Shown here piece after piece: positions 1-5,173 of a DNA stretch of 5,173 nucleotides. The DNA is from Giesbergeria sp. (GTDB taxonomy: Bacteria > Pseudomonadota > Gammaproteobacteria > Burkholderiales > Burkholderiaceae_C), in NCBI GenBank assembly GCA_017998735.1, contig JAGOCN010000057.1, positions 1 to 5,173 of the forward strand, read 5' to 3'. How positions within the stretch are numbered: position 1 is the first letter of the stretch; every line of letters begins with the position of its first letter. Under the pieces are notes generated by a model. The model saw nothing but the letters and a program-made list of their open reading frames with translations, made no database searches and was not told the origin of the DNA. Position numbers and translations under genes: made by a program.

Positions 1-578
1 ACGGCCACGGCGCCCACGTCCATGATGCGGTCCTGCACCGCCTTGGCGCTGAACCCGCCAAACACCACGCTGTGCGTAGCACCAATGCGGGCGCAGGCCT
101 GCATGGCCACCACGCCCTCAATGGTCATGGGCATGTAGATCAGGACGCGGTCGCCCTTCTGGATGCCCTGGGCCTTGAGCGCATTGGCAAACTGGCTGAC
201 GCGGGCCAGCAGCTCCTTGTAGGTGACGCGCGTCACGGCACCGTCGTCGGCCTCGAAAATGATGGCAGTCTTGTTCTCGGCCGGGGTGCCGATGTGGCGG
301 TCCAGGCAGTTGGCCGAAGCGTTCAGTTCACCGTCGGCAAACCAGCGGTAGAACGGCGCGTTGCTTTCGTCCAGCGTCTGGGTGAACGGCTTGTCCCACT
401 GCAGTTGCTCGCGCCCCAGCCGTGCCCAGTAGCCTTCAAAATCGCGCTCGGCTTCAGCGCACAGCGCCTCGTAGGCCGGCATGCCGGAAATGCGCGCTCC
501 CTGCATGGCTGCTGGCGACGGCGGAAAAATCCGGTTTTCGACCAGGGTGGATTGGATGGCGGACGATGGTGCACTCAT
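1..578 (-). CDS. acs: Acetyl-CoA synthetase (acetate--CoA ligase), N-terminal part, truncated by window edge
   Basis: Cytoplasmic AMP-forming enzyme that converts acetate, ATP and CoA to acetyl-CoA, AMP and pyrophosphate, allowing growth on acetate and acetate scavenging. Only the first 192 codons are visible; the family is about 650 residues, so the catalytic A-motifs and C-terminal lid domain lie to the left of the window. The visible part begins [10 protein letters not shown]. It contains the family's N-terminal cap domain (about residues 34-95, with DFEGYWARL and the [13 protein letters not shown] stretch) and the start of the AMP-binding domain (from about 100), including [20 protein letters not shown] (149-168) and [17 protein letters not shown] (169-185), both typical of Acs. 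The ATG at 576-578 is chosen because an AGGAG lies 8 nt upstream and the N-terminus matches the family. The gene is divergent from the regulator at 702. Propionyl-CoA synthetase (PrpE) is the main alternative; the N-terminal sequence favours Acs. Confidence 0.93.
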   Translation of the reverse strand, partial: MSAPSSAIQSTLVENRIFPPSPAAMQGARISGMPAYEALCAEAERDFEGYWARLGREQLQWDKPFTQTLDESNAPFYRWFADGELNASANCLDRHIGTPAENKTAIIFEADDGAVTRVTYKELLARVSQFANALKAQGIQKGDRVLIYMPMTIEGVVAMQACARIGATHSVVFGGFSAKAVQDRIMDVGAVA

Positions 579-701
579 GGGCTTGTCTCCTGAGAAAGCA
601 ATGAAACGGATGGGGCTACTGTCGGTGGAAGCACTTACATGCCACTGACTGCACCCTGCACCCTAACCAGCGCGCACAGGCACGCTGGCACAATCTACCG
701 C
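579..701. promoter_or_regulatory. Divergent intergenic region acs / GbsR-MarR regulator
   Basis: This 123-bp region must hold the acs promoter, and probably the regulator's promoter, since the two genes diverge. I see no convincing -35/-10 pair for either direction. For the plus strand, CACAAT at 689-694 resembles a -10 box and lies only 7 nt before the ATG at 702. That would imply a leaderless or nearly leaderless regulator mRNA, but no good -35 accompanies it. A perfect tandem repeat of GCACCCT occupies 651-664 and could be part of a protein-binding site. The role as a shared control region is inferred from layout alone. Confidence 0.5.
587..591 (-). promoter_or_regulatory. Ribosome binding site of acs
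   Basis: AGGAG on the minus strand, 8 nt before the ATG at 576-578. It is a near-consensus Shine-Dalgarno sequence and fixes the acs start. Confidence 0.8.
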
Positions 702-1289
702 ATGACCGCACCGAGCCCCCTGCCCCCGCTGAACCGGCAGTTTGTCGCGCATTTTGGCGAGATGGGCAGCCGCTGGGGCATCAACCGCACGGTGGGCCAG
801 ATGTACGCGCTGATCTTCCTGTCCCCCCAGGCGCTCAATGCCGACGAAATTGCCGAGGCATTGGAGTTTTCCCGCTCCAACGTCAGCATGGGACTGAAGG
901 AATTGCAGTCGTGGCGGCTGGTGAAGCTGCTGCACCGGCCCGGTGACCGGCGCGAATACTTTGAAGCGCCCAGCGATGTGTGGGAAATTTTTCGCGTGCT
1001 GGCGGAAGAGCGCCGCCGGCGCGAAATCGAGCCCACCCTGAGCATGCTGCGCAATGCCCTGCTGGAAGAGCCCGGCAGCGACGCAGAGCGCCATGCACTG
1101 CAGCGCATGCGCGAAATGCACGAGCTGATCGACCGCCTGGTGACCTGGTTTGACGATGTGCAAAAGCTCTCGCCACAAACCGCGATGCAGCTGATGGGCA
1201 TGGGCGCCAAGGTCACCAAGGTGCTGGGTTTGAAAGACCTGCTGACCGGTGCAAGCGGTGGCAGCAGCAAGGCAGCCGCAGCAGACTGA
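702..1289 (+). CDS. GbsR/MarR-family winged-helix transcriptional regulator
   Basis: A 195-residue DNA-binding protein of the GbsR-like branch of the MarR superfamily. N-terminal residues 11-35 include the family-typical FVAHFGEMGSRWGINRTVGQ (14-33). A winged helix-turn-helix follows: LNADEIAEAL (45-54), then the recognition helix SRSNVSMGLKELQSW (57-71). The wing is about 75-87 (HRPGDRREYF, 78-87). Residues from about 90 to 180 look wholly helical and probably form the dimerisation region; the last 10 or so are Ser/Ala-rich and likely disordered. The ATG at 702 is preferred over the in-frame ATG at 639, which would add 21 residues of low-complexity, non-family sequence. No clear Shine-Dalgarno precedes 702, so the start is less certain than the family. 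GbsR of Bacillus is a choline-responsive repressor, but this protein's ligand and targets are unknown. Its position next to acs and convergent with cyd makes autoregulation or acs control the simplest guesses. Confidence 0.88.
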   Translation: MTAPSPLPPLNRQFVAHFGEMGSRWGINRTVGQMYALIFLSPQALNADEIAEALEFSRSNVSMGLKELQSWRLVKLLHRPGDRREYFEAPSDVWEIFRVLAEERRRREIEPTLSMLRNALLEEPGSDAERHALQRMREMHELIDRLVTWFDDVQKLSPQTAMQLMGMGAKVTKVLGLKDLLTGASGGSSKAAAAD

Positions 1290-1349
1290 CTGCGCTGAAC
1301 CGGCGGCACGCGCCCGGCATTCGGCAGCCCTGGTGCCCGCAGCAAATAC

Positions 1350-1418
1350 TTCAAGCCAAAATGGCCTCCAGCGCAGGTACAGCATGCGCCAGCAGCTATT
1401 ATTTCAATAGCAAAATGA
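1350..1418. repeat. Comamonadaceae-type dispersed intergenic repeat with three small stems
   Basis: An AT-richer block between two convergent genes that resembles a roughly 60-70 bp element I recall as widely scattered in Comamonadaceae genomes (the motifs TCAAGCCAAAATGGCCTC and AGCAGCTATT are the recognisable parts). It contains three successive inverted repeats: GCCA/TGGC at 1355-1365 (3-nt loop), GCGCA/TGCGC at 1371-1389 (9-nt loop) and GCTATT/AATAGC at 1395-1411 (5-nt loop). It encodes no convincing protein. Such elements may act as bidirectional transcription terminators or as non-autonomous mobile sequences; neither is shown here. The boundaries are approximate, and repeat status rests on memory because only one copy is in the window. 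Confidence 0.6.
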
Positions 1419-1489
1419 CTTTGCTGCCCAGGCCTGCACCCTGGTGGCGCATTGGAAGATGGAGGCTGCCATCCTGCTGGTTTTCCATG

Positions 1490-1618
1490 TCAGTTCTGTT
1501 TTGGACTGGCGTTGGCAACGCGCACCGCCTCGTCGTCCATCAGCTCGTACCACATGGCGTTGAGCACTGCAAAGGCAGCAGCCAGGGGCAGCCCCAGAAT
1601 CCAGGCGAAGTACCACAT
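1490..1618 (-). CDS. cydX: Cytochrome bd oxidase small subunit CydX
   Basis: A 42-residue single-pass membrane protein, the small third subunit of cytochrome bd quinol oxidase. In E. coli, CydX (37 residues) binds CydA and stabilises the haems and oxidase activity. The sequence begins MWYFAWILGLPLAAAFAVLN, matching the family's WYF-W-LG start, followed by AMWYELMDDE at 21-30, which resembles the E. coli W-E segment after the helix. Residues 3-23 form the membrane helix and the C-terminal tail (about 28-42) is polar. The start at 1616-1618 is set by AAGGA 7 nt upstream and by family length. A longer in-frame reading back to a GTG at 1721-1723 is not supported. It is the last gene of the cyd cluster, 105 nt after the cydB stop, an unusually long gap for this operon. 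Confidence 0.93.
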   Translation of the reverse strand: MWYFAWILGLPLAAAFAVLNAMWYELMDDEAVRVANASPKQN

Positions 1619-1625
1619 GCTTGTG

Positions 1626-1630
1626 TCCTT
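1626..1630 (-). promoter_or_regulatory. Ribosome binding site of cydX
   Basis: AAGGA on the minus strand, 7 nt before the cydX ATG and at the end of an A8 tract (1629-1636). It decides the start, because the reading frame stays open further upstream. Confidence 0.75.
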
Positions 1631-1662
1631 TTTTTTCACTTTTTTGTTCAGATGACCGGCCG

Positions 1663-1689
1663 CTGGAAAAGAAATTTTTCTTTCACCAG
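1663..1689 (-). other. Imperfect 27-nt inverted repeat (RNA hairpin) in the cydB-cydX spacer
   Basis: On the minus (transcribed) strand, outer arms CTGG/CCAG enclose inner arms GAAAGAAA and TTTCTTTT around a 2-nt centre. The stem has one bulged T and one G-U pair, giving about 12 pairs. No U-run follows it on the transcript, so it is not a standard intrinsic terminator. It starts 34 nt after the cydB stop codon and ends 44 nt before the cydX start, and could act as an mRNA-stabilising or processing structure separating cydAB from cydX. The pairing is directly visible; the function is inference. The AT-rich inner stem is weak. Confidence 0.4.
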
Positions 1690-1723
1690 TGCTAAAAATG
1701 TTCTGCCGCAGCCATGCCCGCAC

Positions 1724-2881
1724 TCAATACGCATGGCCGCGCGCTTCCTCGATGGCGTCCACGTCCACCTTGCCGCGCAGCACTGCATACACCCAGCTGG
1801 TGTAGGCCACGATGAGCGGCAAAAAGATGGTGCTGCTCACCAGCATGATGAACAGCGTCAGGTGGCTGGAGGAAGAATCCCACACCGTCAGGCTGGCCCG
1901 CGCGTCGATGGACGAGGGCAGGATGAACGGAAACATCGATACGCCCACGCTCAGCACGGTGCACGCCACGGCCAGCGCGCTGGCCAGCAGCGCCGGCCAC
2001 TCGCGCCGCAGGCGCAGGCCCGCTGCGGCCAGTGCGGCCCCGGCCAGCCCCAGGCCCGGTACCAGCCACAGCCACGGCTGCGCTGCGTAGTTGGCAAACC
2101 AAGCGCCGGGCGCATGCTCGGCGGTTTTCAGCAGCGGGTTCGACGGGCCATCCTGCACGATGGCACTGGTGATGCGAAAACCGTCAATGCTGCTCCAGAG
2201 CAGCGCGCCGGCCAGCGCGTACAGCAGCACCGTGGCCAGCGCCGCCCAGCTGCCAAAGCGGCGGGCGCGCTCGGCCACCGCGCCATCGGCCTTGACGCAC
2301 AGCCAGGCGCTGCCGTGCATCACCAGCATGGCCACCGACACGGCACCGCACAACAGCGCAAACGGGTTCAGCAGACCACCCAAATTACCGTCGTAAAAGA
2401 TGCGCATGTCGCTCGGTGCAAAGCGAAACGGCACGCCCTGCAGCACATTGCCCATGGCCACGCCAAAAATCAGCGCCGGCACCAGCCCGGCCATGCACAG
2501 CGTCCAGTCCCAGCGCGTGCGCCAGCGCACATCGTCCCGCTTGCCGCGGAACTTGAAGGCCACGGGCCGCAGGATGAGCGCCACCAGAATGGCGAACATC
2601 GCCAAATAAAAGCCAGAAAACGACACGGCATACAGCTGCGGCCAGGCGGCAAAGATGGCGCCGCCACCCAGAATCAGCCACACCTGGTTGCCTTCCCAGA
2701 CCGGGCCCACCGAGTTGATGATAGTGCGCCGCTCCAGGTCGGTGCGCCCGGCAAAGGGCAGCAGCATGCCGACCCCCAGGTCAAAACCGTCCATCACGGC
2801 AAAGGCCACCAGCAGCACCCCCAGCAGCAGCCACCAGATGAGGCGCAGGTGTTCGTATGAAATCAGTTCATGCAGGACCAT
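1724..2881 (-). CDS. cydB: Cytochrome bd quinol oxidase subunit II (CydB)
   Basis: A 385-residue integral membrane subunit of cytochrome bd oxidase, which pairs with the haem-bearing CydA in the cytoplasmic membrane; E. coli CydB is 379 residues. The whole length matches the family. FAVMDGFDLGVGMLLPF (26-42) carries D31 and D34 (E. coli D26/D29 positions), followed by INSVGPVWEGNQVWLILGGG (55-74), FSGFYLAMFAILVALILRPV, GNVLQGVPF, FPFILPSS and SLTVWDSSSSHLTL. The C-terminus ends HAY, like the E. coli HSLY end. About nine hydrophobic segments are visible. At the position of E. coli CydB D58 this protein has E63, a conservative change. The ATG at 2879-2881 is chosen over the 48-codon upstream extension because GGAG lies 9 nt before it and the protein then begins like the family (MVLHELISYEHLRLIWW). 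It lies 46 nt downstream of cydA and is probably cotranscribed. Confidence 0.97.
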   Translation of the reverse strand: MVLHELISYEHLRLIWWLLLGVLLVAFAVMDGFDLGVGMLLPFAGRTDLERRTIINSVGPVWEGNQVWLILGGGAIFAAWPQLYAVSFSGFYLAMFAILVALILRPVAFKFRGKRDDVRWRTRWDWTLCMAGLVPALIFGVAMGNVLQGVPFRFAPSDMRIFYDGNLGGLLNPFALLCGAVSVAMLVMHGSAWLCVKADGAVAERARRFGSWAALATVLLYALAGALLWSSIDGFRITSAIVQDGPSNPLLKTAEHAPGAWFANYAAQPWLWLVPGLGLAGAALAAAGLRLRREWPALLASALAVACTVLSVGVSMFPFILPSSIDARASLTVWDSSSSHLTLFIMLVSSTIFLPLIVAYTSWVYAVLRGKVDVDAIEEARGHAY

Positions 2882-2890
2882 GGCAATGTT

Positions 2891-2894
2891 CTCC
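2891..2894 (-). promoter_or_regulatory. Ribosome binding site of cydB
   Basis: GGAG on the minus strand, 9 nt before the ATG at 2879-2881. It decides the start against the in-frame upstream ATG near 3025, which lies inside cydA. Confidence 0.7.
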
Positions 2895-2927
2895 GTGTTT
2901 CCTTGTTTCCGTTTTTGCGCAGGGCGT

Positions 2928-4550
2928 TCAGCGCGCTGGCGCCGGCACCAGGGGTGCAGCAATGCCATCGGGCACTGACCGGTCTTTTGGCTGTGGCGGC
3001 ACATGCCGGTCGTCCTTGGGCGCATGGCCTTCAGGACCTTTGCGGATCGCCCTGAGCATCAGCTTCATCTCGATCAGGAACAGCACGGTGTAGATCAGCG
3101 TAAAGCCGGCAATCGTCATCAGCACCGTGCCCGCGCCCAGGCTGGACACGCCCACCGCCGTGGGCAGCACGCCTTCAATCACCCATGGCTGGCGGCCCAG
3201 TTCGGCCACAATCCAGCCGGCCTCGGCCGCCACCCAGGGCAGCGGAATGGACCACACCGCCACTTTCAAAAGCCACGGGTAGGCATCGAGCCTGCGGCGC
3301 GCCGACAGCAAAAAGAACACGCCGGTCAGCACAATGAAAAACGCGCCCAGCCCCACCATGATGCGGAACGACCAGAACAGCGGCTGCACGCGCGGCACGG
3401 TGTCCCAGGCGGCTTTCTCCAATTGCTCGGGCGTGGCCTCACGCGGGTCGTCCACATAGCGTTTGAGCAGCAACGCATAGCCCAGGTCGGCGCCAAACTC
3501 TTCAAAGCGGCTGCGCGCTTCTGCCACCGCAGCCGGCGTGCTGGCGTCGCTGCGCAGGGTCTGCAGCGCGCCATAGGCCTGGATGCCGCGTTCGATGCGC
3601 AGCTTGGCGCGCTCCACCAGCTCCTCGATGCCGGGAATTTCAGTGTTCAGAGAGCGCGTGCCGATCAGCCCCATCAGCCCCGGAATGTGGACCGCGTAGT
3701 GCGTCTCGCGCGCTTCCTGGTCCGGAAAGCCAAAGGCCGTGAAGGCGGCCGGGGCCGGTTCGGTCTTCCACATGGCTTCAATGGCGGCGAGCTTCATTTT
3801 CTGGTGCTCGGTCGAGAGGTAACCGCTTTCGTCGCCCAGCACCACCACCGACAGCGCCGCTGCCAGGCCAAACGAAGCCGCCACCGTCATGGAGCGCCGT
3901 GCCAATTGCACGTTGCGCCCCTGGAGCAAATACCACGCCGATACGCCCAGCACAAAGATGGCAGCAGTCACATAGCCGGCCGAGACGGTGTGGACAAACT
4001 TGGCCTGCGCCACCGGGTTGGTGATGACGGCCAGAAAATCGGTGATTTCCATGCGCATGGTTTCGGGGTTGAACACCGCGCCCACCGGGTTCTGCATCCA
4101 GCCATTGGCAATCAAAATCCACAGCGCAGAAAAGTTGGAACCAATGGCCACCGCCCAGGTGGTCATCAGGTGCCCCAGCTTGGACAATTTGTCCCAGCCA
4201 AAAAAGAACAGACCGACAAAGGTGGCTTCCAGAAAGAACGCCATCAGCCCTTCCAGCGCCAGCGGTGCGCCAAAGATGTCGCCGACATAGTGGCTGAAAT
4301 AGCTCCAGTTCATGCCGAACTGGAATTCCATGACGATGCCGGTGGCCACGCCCATGGCGAAATTGATGCCAAACAGCACGCCCCAGAACTTGGTCATGTC
4401 GCGCCAGACGGTGCGCCCGGTCATCACATACACCGTCTCCATGATGGCCAGCAGCACCGCCAGCCCCAGGGTCAGCGGCACAAACAGGAAGTGGTACAGC
4501 GCCGTGATGGCGAACTGCAGGCGCGAGAGCGCAACGATGTCGAGGTCCAT
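2928..4550 (-). CDS. cydA: Cytochrome bd quinol oxidase subunit I (CydA), long Q-loop type
   Basis: The 540-residue catalytic subunit, which carries haems b558, b595 and d, oxidises quinol at the periplasmic face and reduces oxygen to water. By alignment to E. coli CydA (522 residues), the ligands and key residues are all present: H20 (E. coli H19), E100 and E108 (E99, E107), H187 (H186), K253 and E258 of the Q-loop (K252, E257), R396 and M398 (R391, M393), and E450 within WIVAELGRQPW (E445). The stretch from about 250 to 385 is the long Q-loop with its C-terminal insertion (including DLGYALLLKRY), marking the bd-I-like L-subfamily and not cyanide-insensitive CioA. The tail from about 505 is hydrophilic and proline-rich. 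The ATG at 4548-4550 has AAGGA 9 nt upstream and gives the family start (LSRLQFAITALYHFLFVPL). It sits 47 nt after cydC and 46 nt before cydB. Confidence 0.98.
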   Translation of the reverse strand: MDLDIVALSRLQFAITALYHFLFVPLTLGLAVLLAIMETVYVMTGRTVWRDMTKFWGVLFGINFAMGVATGIVMEFQFGMNWSYFSHYVGDIFGAPLALEGLMAFFLEATFVGLFFFGWDKLSKLGHLMTTWAVAIGSNFSALWILIANGWMQNPVGAVFNPETMRMEITDFLAVITNPVAQAKFVHTVSAGYVTAAIFVLGVSAWYLLQGRNVQLARRSMTVAASFGLAAALSVVVLGDESGYLSTEHQKMKLAAIEAMWKTEPAPAAFTAFGFPDQEARETHYAVHIPGLMGLIGTRSLNTEIPGIEELVERAKLRIERGIQAYGALQTLRSDASTPAAVAEARSRFEEFGADLGYALLLKRYVDDPREATPEQLEKAAWDTVPRVQPLFWSFRIMVGLGAFFIVLTGVFFLLSARRRLDAYPWLLKVAVWSIPLPWVAAEAGWIVAELGRQPWVIEGVLPTAVGVSSLGAGTVLMTIAGFTLIYTVLFLIEMKLMLRAIRKGPEGHAPKDDRHVPPQPKDRSVPDGIAAPLVPAPAR

Positions 4551-4559
4551 GGAAGGGGG

Positions 4560-4564
4560 TCCTT
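4560..4564 (-). promoter_or_regulatory. Ribosome binding site of cydA
   Basis: AAGGA on the minus strand, 9 nt before the ATG at 4548-4550, within the 47-nt cydC-cydA spacer. No promoter-like or FNR-like (TTGAT-N4-ATCAA) site is visible in that spacer, which favours readthrough from cydC. Confidence 0.65.
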
Positions 4565-4597
4565 TCTGAATTCTGTGGTGTTCGGGCCGGGCCTGGC

Positions 4598-5173
4598 TCA
4601 GTCGGCGCGCAGCGTCTGCAGCACGGCGTCAAACGCGGGGGTGCCGCGCTGCACATCGGCCACGGTGCGGCCCTCTTTCACACACACCAATCGATCGGCC
4701 AGGGCCGCTTCGCGGCGCAAATGGGTGCTGACCAGCAGCGTGCGGCCCGCTGCTGCCTGGGCCAGGTGCTGCAGCACATCGTCTGCAGTGTGAGCGTCCA
4801 GCGCCTCGGTGGGCTCGTCCAGCAGCCACAGCGGCGTGTCAAGCAGCAGCAGCCGCGCCAGCGCCAGCCGGCGCGACTGGCCGCCCGACAGGCCCAGGCC
4901 GCCTTCGCCCAGGCGCGTGTCCAGCCCGGCGGCCAGCGCCTGTACGTCAGCAGCCAGACCGGCCGCCTGCAGCACCTGCCACAGCCTGTCGTCTGAGGCG
5001 GCCGGGTCGGCCAGCCGCAGATTCTCACGCAGGCTGTCCTGAAACAGTTCGGTGCGCTGCGTGAGCAAGCAGCAAGGCAGCGCTTGCACATTGCCCTGCA
5101 GTGGCGCCAGTTCGCCCGCAATGGCCGCCAGCAGCGTGGACTTGCCCGCACCGCTGGCGCCCACCACGGCCAC
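4598..5173 (-). CDS. cydC: Thiol reductant ABC exporter subunit CydC, C-terminal ATPase domain, truncated by window edge
   Basis: The last 191 codons of an ABC exporter half-molecule. CydC pairs with CydD to export cysteine and glutathione to the periplasm, which is needed for cytochrome bd assembly. The visible part is almost the whole nucleotide-binding domain: Walker A GASGAGKST (visible residues 5-13), Q-loop Q39 in LLTQRTELFQDSLRENL, signature LSGGQ (95-99), Walker B with D-loop LWLLDEPTEALD (115-126; catalytic E120), and the switch histidine H151. The DEPTE-LD form resembles E. coli CydC, and the cydA gene 47 nt downstream supports the assignment. The six-helix membrane domain (about 350 residues) lies to the right of the window, so the first visible codon, a GTG, is internal and not a start. 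CydD is the main alternative; gene order (cydD-cydC-cydA is common) and the DEPTE motif favour CydC. All ATPase motifs are intact. Confidence 0.9.
   Translation of the reverse strand: MAVVGASGAGKSTLLAAIAGELAPLQGNVQALPCCLLTQRTELFQDSLRENLRLADPAASDDRLWQVLQAAGLAADVQALAAGLDTRLGEGGLGLSGGQSRRLALARLLLLDTPLWLLDEPTEALDAHTADDVLQHLAQAAAGRTLLVSTHLRREAALADRLVCVKEGRTVADVQRGTPAFDAVLQTLRAD

Noticed and set aside
72..593. Plus-strand open frame of 173 codons opposite acs
   Set aside because: It is antisense to the acs N-terminus, which matches its family residue by residue; no domain is visible in the plus-strand product.
631..644. Sigma-54 promoter for acs on the minus strand (TGGCA followed by TGC)
   Set aside because: The GG-to-GC spacing is one nucleotide shorter than the -24/-12 consensus requires and the -12 element is poor.
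639..701. Upstream ATG at 639 as regulator start
   Set aside because: It would add 21 residues of non-family sequence; the protein from 702 fits the family's usual N-terminus better, although neither start has a clear ribosome binding site.
1290..1349. Intrinsic terminator directly after the regulator gene
   Set aside because: Only very short GC stems (such as GGCA/TGCC) are present and none is followed by a T-run.
1399..1488. Minus-strand mini-ORF of 29 codons starting 1 nt after the cydX stop
   Set aside because: The tight spacing suggests coupling, but there is no Shine-Dalgarno, no hydrophobic or family-like sequence, and the frame ends inside the dispersed repeat. Probably chance.
1627..1645. 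T-tracts on the plus strand as a terminator for plus-strand transcription
   Set aside because: No stable stem directly precedes the T-runs on the plus strand; the tracts are better explained as the A-rich leader of cydX on the minus strand.
1619..1723. N-terminal extension of CydX back to a GTG at 1721-1723
   Set aside because: The extension is polar and charged, unlike any CydX, and the internal ATG has a well-placed ribosome binding site and family-typical N-terminus.
1361..2860. Plus-strand open frame of 499 codons opposite cydB
   Set aside because: It is antisense to a certain gene and its product is a His/Gln/Arg/Ala-rich string without domains. Long antisense frames are expected opposite high-GC genes with biased third positions. 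It also begins inside the intergenic repeat.
3003..4793. Plus-strand open frame of 596 codons opposite cydA and the end of cydC
   Set aside because: Same artefact: low-complexity His/Gln/Arg-rich translation with no recognisable fold, fully antisense to cydA, which has all its expected residues.

Overview
The window looks like chromosomal DNA of a betaproteobacterium of the order Burkholderiales, most likely family Comamonadaceae (Acidovorax/Comamonas type). The reasons are the high G+C coding sequence with strong third-position bias, the close resemblance of the acetyl-CoA synthetase N-terminus to Comamonadaceae forms as I recall them, and a short intergenic element (about 1350-1418) resembling a repeat I remember as scattered through Comamonadaceae genomes. 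The assignment rests on recognition, not on a search.

Layout from left to right. Positions 1-578 (minus) hold the first 192 codons of acetyl-CoA synthetase (acs), cut by the window edge. A 123-bp divergent intergenic region (579-701) separates it from a plus-strand GbsR/MarR-family transcriptional regulator (702-1289). A 200-bp convergent spacer (1290-1489) follows, containing the hairpin-rich repeat. The rest of the window (1490-5173) is minus-strand and reads, in transcription order, cydC (3' part only), cydA, cydB and cydX. This is the distal part of what is probably a cydDCABX operon; cydD and the operon promoter would lie to the right of the window.

How the genes work together. CydA, CydB and CydX form cytochrome bd quinol oxidase, a high-affinity membrane oxygen reductase that oxidises quinol and generates proton motive force without pumping protons. 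CydC, with CydD, forms the ABC exporter of reduced thiols (cysteine/glutathione) needed to assemble the oxidase haems. CydA has a long Q-loop and retains the haem ligands and other key residues, so the enzyme should be a functional bd-I-type oxidase. Acs activates acetate to acetyl-CoA and feeds central metabolism. The regulator sits between the two units, divergent from acs and convergent with cyd. Its target cannot be read from the sequence.

Nothing here amounts to a new biological system. The points worth a second look are non-coding: the repeat between the convergent genes with three consecutive small stems, a 27-nt imperfect hairpin and oligo-A leader in the unusually long cydB-cydX spacer, and the small architecture of the acs/regulator divergent region. 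The very long plus-strand open frames opposite cydA and cydB are composition artefacts.
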